The notes below the pieces were generated by a model. That model did no database searches. It was not told the DNA's origin and was given only the letters and a program-made list of their open reading frames with translations. A DNA stretch of 61,688 bases from Chloroherpetonaceae bacterium (lineage in GTDB: Bacteria; Bacteroidota; Chlorobiia; Chlorobiales; Thermochlorobacteraceae), in contig JANWWA010000004.1 in assembly GCA_025056565.1 (NCBI GenBank), forward strand, positions 1 to 61,688. Direction: 5' to 3'. Position 1 is the first letter of the stretch, and the number at the start of each line of letters is the position of its first letter. Below, in pieces: positions 32,377 to 40,597 of this stretch. The position numbers were made by a program, and so were the translations under genes.

Positions 32377-34179
32377 TCAGCGCCCTCGGTCACGCTTTTC
32401 ATCGTTGAGCCGTGAGACAACCAGACCCAAGCCGATGATGAGCAATCCTACCAAAACCAGCGTAACGCGAAGTACAGTCGCACGTGTAGCGATCAACTGT
32501 TCGGTGCGATGCACCAGTGCCTTCACAGAATCCTTAACGGCAAACCCTTCGGCCATCTTGGCTTCAAAGAGTGCAGCACGTACAATGTGGTGATTGCCAC
32601 CTGCTGCATCTGCCTGACGCTTCAATTCTTCCAAATATGCCATCTCTTCGCTGACAGGGATGGCTTCCTTCTCACGAGCTTCAAAGAATTCGCGAGACTC
32701 CTTGTAGGTCTTCTCAAAGTCAATAAGGTAGGCATGCAACTTCGCAGCGCTGCCCATTGCACGCAAATTAGCTTGATACTTGCGGTAGCTATTGGCATAG
32801 TCTGCAACCTCAATTGCAAGTGCCAGCGAATCGTCAGCGGTTTTTAGCGTGGCGAGTTTGGCTTCATCTTTGACGTAGCGAAGAAGTGCAGGCACAAGTT
32901 TGCGTGCATTGAGGCTATCTTGCTTGGTATCTAATGCGATGCTGTAGCGATCCATCTCAAAGAATTTCCAAGCCAGCCGAAGCGAATCTTCCAGCGAGGT
33001 AGGAACAGCAGCAAGATACTTGGCACGGCTGTAAAGTCCGCGTGAGGCGGCATAGCGAACTGAGTCTTGCGCCGTCTTCAAATCCCCTACAATCAGACGC
33101 GTGGCATTAAACTCTTTCATTAGCTCATCTAAGGCAACCTTGTAGGCAGGGGGGTCAGGCACGTTCGCATTGTGGCAATTAAGACACTGTGCGCCCTCCT
33201 GAATACCCACTTTCTCATGACCCCAGTTTGCAATGCGATGTCCATTTGGAGAGCCATGACAGCTGATGCAGCCGTTGTTGCCAGCTGCAAGATACGCCGA
33301 TGCATGCGGTCCTGCTGAGTAAGCAGACGCAATTGAAGCGTGGCAAGAGTTGCATGCCTGCGTAACATCAGCGACCTCTTCGGGGTGATTGCCGTGCTTA
33401 CCGTGACAGTCATTGCAGGTCGGTGAAGTAAGGTCATTCTTGACATAAAGCCCCTTTGCGTGGACGCTCTCCATATAGGCTTCAATATGATTCTCAAAGC
33501 TCTTGCCTTTCTTTTCAAGTGAGGCAGCCATATAGGACTCACTGGCATGGCAGGTGCCACACATATTCGCAATGTTCTTCGGGTATGTGAGCGAGAGCGG
33601 GTTGTCGGCTGTCATTGCACCATGAGCACCATGGCAGCTCACGCAACTGGCTGAGGCAGCATTGCCTTCTTTCAGTGCGGCAACACCATGTGAGCTGGCT
33701 GCATACACCGCATTGATGTTGAAGTCAATTTTTTCGATTGACTTAGAGAGCTTGTAGGTTTTCATCTTCTCAGGACTTTCGTGGCAAGAGCCACACCACT
33801 CCATCTGCTTCTTAGCATCACCACGAGCAATGAACGGCACAATCACTTTGCCTTTTGCATCTTTGATGTCTTTGTGTGCCTCTTGGTAGTTAGCCATCGT
33901 GATGTCACGGCTGGGATTGCCGCCATGGCAGCTGACGCAACTAAGTCCAGCTTGGTGATGTGTATCGCGCTCCCAAAGTGCAGCACTCACGCCTGCTTTG
34001 CCAGCTAGCTGAGCGTGGCACGAGATGCACCCACTCTCGTCTCTGGGTGCTTCTTTTTCGGCAACTGCAGGAGTGGTGTGGGTATCGTGATTGACGTGGC
34101 TAAACAGGAATCCGTATGAGAGCGAGGCCGCAAAGCACAGGGCGGCAACGATGAGCACACTGGTGTGAAGATGTTTCAT
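32377..34179 (-). CDS. Membrane-anchored nine-heme cytochrome c
   Basis: 600 residues. An N-terminal hydrophobic segment (residues 5-25) is an uncleaved anchor or signal peptide. Nine CxxCH haem-binding motifs lie between about residues 53 and 337: CISCH, CVSCH, CGSCH, CVSCH, CGTCH, CNDCH, CNSCH, CISCH and CLNCH. The following 220 residues have no haem motif and are helical and charged, then a C-terminal membrane helix (VLRVTLVLVGLLIIGLGLVV) ends the protein. It should carry electrons in the periplasm or at the inner membrane. A partner and pathway are not evident; no reductase gene is adjacent. It is a single gene, ended by a strong terminator. Confidence 0.93.
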   Translation of the reverse strand: MKHLHTSVLIVAALCFAASLSYGFLFSHVNHDTHTTPAVAEKEAPRDESGCISCHAQLAGKAGVSAALWERDTHHQAGLSCVSCHGGNPSRDITMANYQEAHKDIKDAKGKVIVPFIARGDAKKQMEWCGSCHESPEKMKTYKLSKSIEKIDFNINAVYAASSHGVAALKEGNAASASCVSCHGAHGAMTADNPLSLTYPKNIANMCGTCHASESYMAASLEKKGKSFENHIEAYMESVHAKGLYVKNDLTSPTCNDCHGKHGNHPEEVADVTQACNSCHASIASAYSAGPHASAYLAAGNNGCISCHGSPNGHRIANWGHEKVGIQEGAQCLNCHNANVPDPPAYKVALDELMKEFNATRLIVGDLKTAQDSVRYAASRGLYSRAKYLAAVPTSLEDSLRLAWKFFEMDRYSIALDTKQDSLNARKLVPALLRYVKDEAKLATLKTADDSLALAIEVADYANSYRKYQANLRAMGSAAKLHAYLIDFEKTYKESREFFEAREKEAIPVSEEMAYLEELKRQADAAGGNHHIVRAALFEAKMAEGFAVKDSVKALVHRTEQLIATRATVLRVTLVLVGLLIIGLGLVVSRLNDEKRDRGR

Positions 34180-34563
34180 TGTTTGAGCCTTCCTCGAGGC
34201 AATGCGCTTGTTAAGAGATAGACCTGAGATTTACCCTTAGAACGCAAGAGGAAAAGGTATTCGTTTCCGCTGCAACGCACTCAGCAGCGAAAACTGTGGC
34301 AAACTTAGAAAAAACTCCGCTAAATGCAATCTGAGCAAAAATCGCTGCTTTTTGAGGGCAAGGGTGTTGCAAGCACACGGACAGAGGGCAGAAGCGAGAG
34401 CAAAAACTTGAAGAGAAGTCTTGCTGCGTCATTTCATGCTCGTGTTCTCAGGTTTCGCATAATCCAGATCTGGAGACGTGCCGCCTGTTGCAAGTTCTTC
34501 TTCCTTTCACAAAGCGCAGCGGTAGCGTAAATTCGCAGCAAATCAAGCACGCACCTTACGGAG
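34180..34563. other. Intergenic region between diverging cytochrome and glycosyltransferase genes
   Basis: 384 bases without a credible gene; the short frames in it have no protein-like character. It must hold promoters for both neighbours, but no clear consensus was seen. A CCTCGAGG palindrome lies just upstream of the cytochrome start. GGAG lies immediately before the plus-strand ATG at 34564, closer than normal for a ribosome binding site. Confidence 0.5.
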
Positions 34564-35691
34564 ATGACAGAGCTGGTCAGCATCATTGAGCAGGCGCTTG
34601 AGTGGGCTGCAATAGGCGCAATCGGTATCTACACGCTGGAGACCATCGTGATGATTGCGGCACTGCACAAGAAATTTCCAACACGACAATTTTCCACGCT
34701 TCCCAGAATTAGCGTTGTGGTGGCGGCGCGAAATGAGGAAAAAAATATCGCTGCATGCTTGCAGTCGCTTGTGGCGTTGGATTACCCCAAAGAGCAGCTC
34801 GAGATTATCGTTGCAGATGATCGCTCACAAGACCGCACTGCCGACATCATCAAGCAGTATGCAGCGCAGTATCCATTTGTGAAATACCTTTTGGTAGAAG
34901 AAAGCGCTATCAAAGGCAAGGGTAATGCAATTCATCAAGCAGCGGTGCAAGCGACAGGTGAATTTATTTTGATGACCGATGCAGACTGCGTGGTCAAGCC
35001 AACTTGGGCTAAAGATACGCTCAAATACTTCACAGATGAGACGGGGCTGGTTTGCGGCATAACGCTGCCCAGTGCATCACGCGCTTTTGAGCGCATTCAA
35101 GCACTAAATTGGTGTTACTTACTAGCAACAGGCTCAGCCGTCGCAGCGATTGGTTTTCCAATAGGTGGAATTGGCAACAACTTCAGCTTCAGGCGCAGCA
35201 CATACTTTGAAGTAGGAGGCTATGAAAAGGTGCGCTTTAGCGTAACGGAAGATTTTGCACTCTTTCAAGCTATTAAGAAGACCAAGTGGAAAATTGCTTG
35301 TCCGGTCGAATACGGCACGCAGAATACAACTGTGCCAGAGCAAACTGTGTGCGACCTCTACAAGCAACAAAAGCGATGGGTGCTGGGCGGATTAGGTGGC
35401 GACCGCAGTAGCCTTGCCACGCTCACACTAGGATTTGTGGCACATGTGCTGACAATTCTCTCGTTCTTTCTCTTTACTTGGCGTCAAGCATTCCTGATGC
35501 TGCTGTGGAAAGTCGGAATGGATTTCCTCTTTCTGCTGACACCACTTCGACGCCTGCATTCTGCTTCACTGCTGAAAGCGATGCCCTTCTTTGCGCTCTA
35601 TCACTACTGCACAATGGTCTTGATACCTCTCTTACTGCTCTTCGACCGCAAAGTGGTCTGGAAAGGACGGGTTTATGTTCGTGGGGCATAG
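34564..35691 (+). CDS. Membrane-associated glycosyltransferase family 2
   Basis: 375 residues. One N-terminal membrane segment is followed by a GT-A domain: ISVVVAARNEEKNI, IIVADDRSQDRTADII, LMTDADCVV (DxD-type), TEDFALFQAI, and a QQKRWVLGG motif equivalent to the QxxRW of processive GT2 enzymes. About three membrane helices end the protein (residues 280-370). It probably makes or extends a membrane glycolipid or polysaccharide from a UDP-sugar. It is the first plus-strand gene after the cytochrome and has no operon partner that clarifies the substrate. Confidence 0.92.
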   Translation: MTELVSIIEQALEWAAIGAIGIYTLETIVMIAALHKKFPTRQFSTLPRISVVVAARNEEKNIAACLQSLVALDYPKEQLEIIVADDRSQDRTADIIKQYAAQYPFVKYLLVEESAIKGKGNAIHQAAVQATGEFILMTDADCVVKPTWAKDTLKYFTDETGLVCGITLPSASRAFERIQALNWCYLLATGSAVAAIGFPIGGIGNNFSFRRSTYFEVGGYEKVRFSVTEDFALFQAIKKTKWKIACPVEYGTQNTTVPEQTVCDLYKQQKRWVLGGLGGDRSSLATLTLGFVAHVLTILSFFLFTWRQAFLMLLWKVGMDFLFLLTPLRRLHSASLLKAMPFFALYHYCTMVLIPLLLLFDRKVVWKGRVYVRGA

Positions 35692-35733
35692 GAGCTTGGC
35701 TGGCAGCAGGGGTGAATGCAGAGGAGATTGAGC

Positions 35734-35839
35734 GTGGAAAACACAGGCAAAGCCGCAACCGCCGACCGATGCACTGCCAGTCATCAATCTGCTCTCCGAA
35801 GAGGAAGTGGAGGAAGCGATGCAGTTGCACAAATCATAG
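35734..35839 (+). pseudogene. Frameshifted small ORF (about 35 codons)
   Basis: A GTG at 35734 preceded by AGGAG with a 7-base spacer opens a frame starting MENTGKAATAD. The protein-like continuation, PTDALPVINLLSEEEVEEAM ending in QLHKS and a TAG at 35837, is one frame over. The shift would occur in the repetitive GCCGCAACCGCCGACC stretch. So this looks like a small gene broken by an indel, or a sequencing error. No family is recognised. It lies between the GT2 gene and the S8 protease gene. Confidence 0.3.
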
Positions 35840-35897
35840 AGCGGCATTACCTTAGAGCCTTTCAGTGTCATCACACCTACTGAACTCAACAACTGCT

Positions 35898-38800
35898 ATG
35901 CATCACGTTCTAATTTGCCTGCTGCTTGCTGCAACGGTGTTCAGCTCGCAATCAATAGCGCAAGCACCCGTGTCACCGACGCGCTCAAAACAAAGGGCAG
36001 TGCCAGCTGTGCCGCTCTCTGAGGTAATGCCCGGCATTGTCGTGGTGAAGTTGCGTCAGCCAGATAAGTCGCGGTTCAGCATGCACAATCCAACAGGCGT
36101 CCAAGCTACCTCAGCCAAAGCGGCAGGCGCGTTAGCAGTCGTGCAAGCGGCAATTGCAGCGCATCATCTGACACGAGTGGAGCCACTCTGGAAAGCGGAG
36201 TATGAAAACAAGTTGTGTCAAACGCTTGCACCACGCCTTGGCACAGGTGAGTTAGGCGAGGCAATTCTATCTGCCAGAACCCCAGAAGAAGCTGCTAAGC
36301 GACTGACAGACGACATCTCACGCATCTACTACTTGCATTACGCCGATGGCACGCATCCAGCACTGGTGGCAGCCGAGCTGACGAAGTTGCCTGAGGTAGA
36401 ATACGCTGAGCCGAGCTACATCTACTCACTGTCGGTCGTGCCGAATGACTCTGCCTACGGCACGCGTGGGCAAGACTTCTTTGAATACCATAACATTCCG
36501 CAAGCGTGGCAAGTCAGCACCGGCAGCCCAAATGTGATTATCGCTATCTTGGACACAGGCGTAGAATTTGACCACCCTGACTTGCAAGGCAAAATCTGGA
36601 CAAATCCAGGCGAAACGGGCACCGATGCGCAAGGACGAGACCGACGCTCTAATGGCGTTGATGATGATGGAAACGGATTCGTTGATGACTGGCGGGGATG
36701 GGATTTCTGGGAAAGTGGCACCACAACCGCCACGCAGGACAATAACCCATATGATGAATTTTCAGGACACGGCACAGGCACGGCTGGATTAGCTGGAGCA
36801 AATACCAACAACGGCATTGGCATCGCTAGCACAGGCTTTAACTGCCGTCTGATGATTGTCAAGCTGGGCGGCACACAAGAGCGTGTGCGCAATGTCGCAT
36901 TCATTGACCGTGGCATTGTCTATGCAGCCACAAATGGTGCCAGCATCATCAACAGCAGTTTCGGTGGACCCAATCGCTCACGGGCGATTGAAGATGCAGT
37001 AAATTTTGCAACCAATGCAGGGGCACTGGTTGTTGCTGCCGCTGGCAATGGCGGCACAGAAGCGCCCAGCTATCCTGCGGCCTATCTGAATGCTTTGTCG
37101 GTAGGTGCAGTGTTTCACTCGGGAGTCAACATCGGGCAGCGCACGCCTTTCTCGAACTTTGGGGCAACCGTCAAAGTGTATGCTGCAGGGAATGCGCTTC
37201 TGACAACTGTACCGCCGCGTGCGGTCGATGTCAAAGATGGACGCAATCCTACTGACCTCTACATACTGCTTTCGGGCACATCGTTCTCTTGCCCAATTGT
37301 AGCGGGCATTGCAGGGCTAATTAAAGCGCGCCATCCGAGTTGGAGTCCGCAGCGGATTGCCACACAGATTCGAGCAACGGCATTTGGACCAACTTCGCTG
37401 CGCATTTTAGATGCCAGTGCAGCACTGCGTCGCACAACGCCTGGACTTGTAGCAGTGGATTTGCGCTACAATGAGCCGACATCATCTATTAGCGCACGCA
37501 TCGCAAACTACAATGCACCGACCGTGAACGCTGAGTTTCTTTTAAGCACGTCGGTGCAGGGCGTCAGCATCTCAAATCCTCGTCAAGCGCGTGGCGTGAT
37601 TAACACTAACGACACCATCACACTGACCTTTGGCGTTACCTTACCCAGTAACATTGATTTCACCACGACAACGGCACTCTTTCGTTTGGATATGATAGAC
37701 AATCCTTCCAACTACAGTGACGTGGCGTTTTTAGACCTAAGTCGACCAGCATGGTTTGAACAAGCAAGACTAGCACGCTCGGGGAGCTTTCACGGCATTA
37801 AGCTGGTTAATCGCAACGTGGCGTGGGCATGTGCAGACGGAGGTGTCGTGATGCGCTCGTTAGATGGTGGCAGAACTTGGACGCAAGTGAATGCACCGAC
37901 GCCGAATGACCTCTACTGCATCAACGCGCTCAACGAGAATGTAGCTATCGTCGGCGACGGACCTGAAAGCGGCAATGCGCGACTGTATCGCACTGCAGAC
38001 GGCGGACAGTCGTGGCAGGTGGTCAGCACAGTAGGCAGTTTCTGGAATGCAATTCACTTTTTTGATGCACAGAATGGCATTGCGCAGTCCGACCCCGTGT
38101 CAGCCAGCAGTGGATTTATCTTGGTAAAGACGACCGACGGTGGCGCAACGTGGTTGCCTATTGCACAAACTGTGCCCGCTGCCTCTGGCGAATTTGGGTT
38201 AGTAAATTCCTTTCAATTCGTGGGCAATTCAGGCTGGTTCGGCACAAATCAAGGACGCGTGCTGCGCACAACCAATCGTGGCGATAGCTGGAGTGTATCA
38301 AGTGCTGCAGGCAGCAACGATTGGCTGGTTTCAGTCGCATTTGCTTCAACGAGCAATGGGGTGGTCGGTGGCTACACCTTACAAAATCGGCAAATTTCCA
38401 GCAGCATACTGCGGCGCACCACAGACGGTGGTCAGACATGGTTACCCGTTTTTGTGCCAAACGTTTTGGCTTACTTCGGCGGTGGCGCAGCGCCAGAAGT
38501 AGGGCAACTATGGCTGAGCATAGCTGGCTCACAAGGGGCAGGCATTCTAACCAGCCGTGATGGTGGCGCAACATGGGTGCAGCACAATAGCCCACCTCTA
38601 ACAGAAAGCATTGCTGCGTTTTCGTTCTTGGTAACTGCCGATAGTGTGTTTGGGCTGGCCATCTCAGGTGATGGCGTGGTGCTGCGCTATGCCCAGCCAG
38701 CACGGGCGGCCTCAGTGGTTCGGGAACTCAATGCGCCGCGCCCCGAGACCTTTGCACTCGAGCAAAATTATCCGAACCCATTTAACCCGACGACCGTGAT

Positions 38801-39008
38801 TTCCTACCAACTGCCCGTAGCAAGCACTGTCAGTCTCAAGGTCTATGATATGCTCGGCAGAGAAGTGGCAACGCTCTTTAGCGGACGGCAAGCTGCAGGG
38901 CGCTATCAAGCGACCTTCAACGCCAGTGGCTTAGCGAGTGGAATGTATTTCTACCGACTGCAAGCAGGTAGTTATGTCGAGACCAAAAAAATGATGCTCT
39001 TGAAGTAA
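35898..39008 (+). CDS. Secreted S8 subtilisin-like protease with Ycf48-like repeats and T9SS sorting domain
   Basis: 1036 residues from the ATG at 35898. The signal peptide VLICLLLAATVFSSQSIAQA is followed by a propeptide-like region (about 25-185), then the peptidase S8 domain with Asp219 in AILDTGVEFDHPDL, His291 in FSGHGTGTAG and Ser462 in LSGTSFSCPIVAG. After a linker come repeats with Asp-box signatures (RSLDGGRTW, RTADGGQSW, KTTDGGATW, RTTDGGQTW, SRDGGATW), resembling the Ycf48-like propeller. The last 80 residues (ALEQNYPNPFNPTTVISYQL, GMYFYRLQAGSYVETKKMML) are a type IX secretion C-terminal sorting domain. It should be secreted or surface-attached, degrading proteins. Confidence 0.95.
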   Translation: MHHVLICLLLAATVFSSQSIAQAPVSPTRSKQRAVPAVPLSEVMPGIVVVKLRQPDKSRFSMHNPTGVQATSAKAAGALAVVQAAIAAHHLTRVEPLWKAEYENKLCQTLAPRLGTGELGEAILSARTPEEAAKRLTDDISRIYYLHYADGTHPALVAAELTKLPEVEYAEPSYIYSLSVVPNDSAYGTRGQDFFEYHNIPQAWQVSTGSPNVIIAILDTGVEFDHPDLQGKIWTNPGETGTDAQGRDRRSNGVDDDGNGFVDDWRGWDFWESGTTTATQDNNPYDEFSGHGTGTAGLAGANTNNGIGIASTGFNCRLMIVKLGGTQERVRNVAFIDRGIVYAATNGASIINSSFGGPNRSRAIEDAVNFATNAGALVVAAAGNGGTEAPSYPAAYLNALSVGAVFHSGVNIGQRTPFSNFGATVKVYAAGNALLTTVPPRAVDVKDGRNPTDLYILLSGTSFSCPIVAGIAGLIKARHPSWSPQRIATQIRATAFGPTSLRILDASAALRRTTPGLVAVDLRYNEPTSSISARIANYNAPTVNAEFLLSTSVQGVSISNPRQARGVINTNDTITLTFGVTLPSNIDFTTTTALFRLDMIDNPSNYSDVAFLDLSRPAWFEQARLARSGSFHGIKLVNRNVAWACADGGVVMRSLDGGRTWTQVNAPTPNDLYCINALNENVAIVGDGPESGNARLYRTADGGQSWQVVSTVGSFWNAIHFFDAQNGIAQSDPVSASSGFILVKTTDGGATWLPIAQTVPAASGEFGLVNSFQFVGNSGWFGTNQGRVLRTTNRGDSWSVSSAAGSNDWLVSVAFASTSNGVVGGYTLQNRQISSSILRRTTDGGQTWLPVFVPNVLAYFGGGAAPEVGQLWLSIAGSQGAGILTSRDGGATWVQHNSPPLTESIAAFSFLVTADSVFGLAISGDGVVLRYAQPARAASVVRELNAPRPETFALEQNYPNPFNPTTVISYQLPVASTVSLKVYDMLGREVATLFSGRQAAGRYQATFNASGLASGMYFYRLQAGSYVETKKMMLLK

Positions 39009-39010
39009 CA

Positions 39011-39044
39011 ATGCTGGGCGAAACTCCTTCGGCCAGTGCAGCAT
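39011..39044 (+). terminator. Stem-loop after the S8 protease gene
   Basis: ATGCTG and CAGCAT, with inner GGCGAA/TTCGGCC pairing, form a hairpin immediately after the protease stop codon. No strong T-run follows (TATAAAG), so it could be a weak terminator or a 3' stabilising structure. Confidence 0.35.
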
Positions 39045-39069
39045 ATAAAGGAAGCAAAAACATAGAAAA

Positions 39070-39840
39070 ATGGCGCAATTAAACTCGACGCTTCAACAGG
39101 CAGAAGTGCTAAGCATCGCGATTTCAGGGATGCGTTGCGACGGCTGCGTGCAACACATCAGAGAGGCACTTTTAAAGTTGGATGGTGTGCAGGAAGTGGA
39201 GGTTTCACTTTTCCCGCCCCAAGCCCGTTTGGTGAGTGTGCGCCCGCTGTCGCTTGAGCAGATTAACGGCGCACTTGCACAAGCAGGAGGCTATCAGGCC
39301 GAAGTAAGTAAAATGCCAGCGGCGTCGCCGAGTGTGCACCCAACGCTTACCTTGCCAGTGATAGAGGGGGCGCCAATCACGCCAGCGGCAGGAAAACTCT
39401 CTTTTTGGCAGGAGCCCGCAACTTGGCGACGTGCAGCACTCAATACACTAAACTGCTTGATTGGTTGCTCAATTGGTGATTTTGGTTTCCTTATCTATGC
39501 CCAAGCCAGTTCACTGAGATGGTCAATGTGGATGATTATGGGCGTTGCAATGCTCTGCGGACTGCTAACTTCCGTAATGATGGAAACCGTGCTGCTTAAG
39601 CTGCGAGAGAAGTTTGACTGGAAAACAGCATTTCAGACCGCACTCTCAATGAGTTTCCTATCTATGCTGGCAATGGAGCTGGCGGAAAATCTGACCGACT
39701 ATGCACTCACAGGTGGGATGGCAGTGCCGAGCGAACCTTTCTTCTGGATTGCCTTGCTGCTTTCGCTCCTTGCAGGATTTTTAGTGCCGCTGCCGTACAA
39801 CTACTTCAAACTGCGTAAGTATAACAAATCGTGCCACTAA
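39070..39840 (+). CDS. HMA metal-binding domain fused to DUF4396 membrane domain
   Basis: 256 residues. The N-terminal 75 residues are a heavy-metal-associated domain with the metal site GMRCDGCVQHI. After a Pro-rich linker, the C-terminal part has about four membrane helices, with AALNTLNCLIGCSIGDFGFLIY and MELAENLTDYAL, which resemble DUF4396 membrane proteins. The fusion suggests transport or sensing of a soft metal such as copper, an inference from the HMA domain. It lies 61 bases after the S8 protease and 109 bases before a four-helix-bundle sensor gene on the same strand. Confidence 0.78.
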   Translation: MAQLNSTLQQAEVLSIAISGMRCDGCVQHIREALLKLDGVQEVEVSLFPPQARLVSVRPLSLEQINGALAQAGGYQAEVSKMPAASPSVHPTLTLPVIEGAPITPAAGKLSFWQEPATWRRAALNTLNCLIGCSIGDFGFLIYAQASSLRWSMWMIMGVAMLCGLLTSVMMETVLLKLREKFDWKTAFQTALSMSFLSMLAMELAENLTDYALTGGMAVPSEPFFWIALLLSLLAGFLVPLPYNYFKLRKYNKSCH

Positions 39841-39949
39841 ACCAGTGAGTGACGAACGCCTTGCATCCAATACCTGTTGTGCTCGACGCAGTTAGCGAAG
39901 AGGCAAGAGGTTTCTTGCATTAATTCTCTTCAAAATCACCCAAAAAGCG

Positions 39950-40597
39950 ATGTGGAACTTTATCAAACGCTATGCGCTAACGCTATTTGTATTTGCGCTG
40001 CTACTTTTTTCCAACTTTTACACACTGAACTATGAGGGTGATGTGAGCCGTGAGGCACTTGAAATTGTGCGCACAATGTTGCCAAGCGTCTATCACGTGT
40101 CCAGTATGAGCACCGATGTATCGGACTATCAAATCCACGAGCTACGGCATCTTTTGGCTGAGGATTCGCTCGACATGGTGCGGCAAGAGACTGCGATGCA
40201 AGCCGAGGAAAAAAGCTACAGTGAGCATGAAAAGGCTTACTTGGAATTGATGGTCTCCGACCGTGAGCGCATTCTCTTTGAGCAAACTAAGGCGATCCAT
40301 GAGCGCTACCTTGCAATTAGCCGAGAAATGATTCGCTATTCGCGTGCAGGTCGGAAGGGTGATGCGTATGCGATTTTCCGAAATCGTCTTTTGCCACTTG
40401 ACGATACGCTAACGGCGCGCTTCGACACACTGGTCAGCGTGGCAATGCGCAGCGCTTCACAGATGGCAGATATGGCAACGGAAGCAACCAACTCATCGCG
40501 CCTAATCTCGGTGATTGTCATAGCAAGTTGTGCTGTAGCCGTGCTCTCGTGGATTATTGGTATTGAGTATTTTGAGCGCGCACAAAGCCGAGTGTAG
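39950..40597 (+). CDS. Stand-alone four-helix-bundle sensor-like protein
   Basis: 215 residues. An N-terminal membrane helix (ALTLFVFALLLFSNFYTL) and a C-terminal one (LISVIVIASCAVAVLSWIIG) bracket about 155 helical residues in the periplasm. This matches the 4HB_MCP-type ligand-binding domain of chemoreceptors and kinases, but no HAMP, methyl-accepting or kinase domain follows; the chain stops about 10 residues after the second helix. It might modulate another receptor, or be a truncated receptor. Nothing nearby indicates a partner. Confidence 0.65.
   Translation: MWNFIKRYALTLFVFALLLFSNFYTLNYEGDVSREALEIVRTMLPSVYHVSSMSTDVSDYQIHELRHLLAEDSLDMVRQETAMQAEEKSYSEHEKAYLELMVSDRERILFEQTKAIHERYLAISREMIRYSRAGRKGDAYAIFRNRLLPLDDTLTARFDTLVSVAMRSASQMADMATEATNSSRLISVIVIASCAVAVLSWIIGIEYFERAQSRV

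Noticed and set aside
34211-34530. Short opposing frames in the cytochrome-glycosyltransferase gap
   Set aside because: They overlap each other, are rich in Cys/Arg or Ser typical of chance frames, and lack ribosome binding sites.
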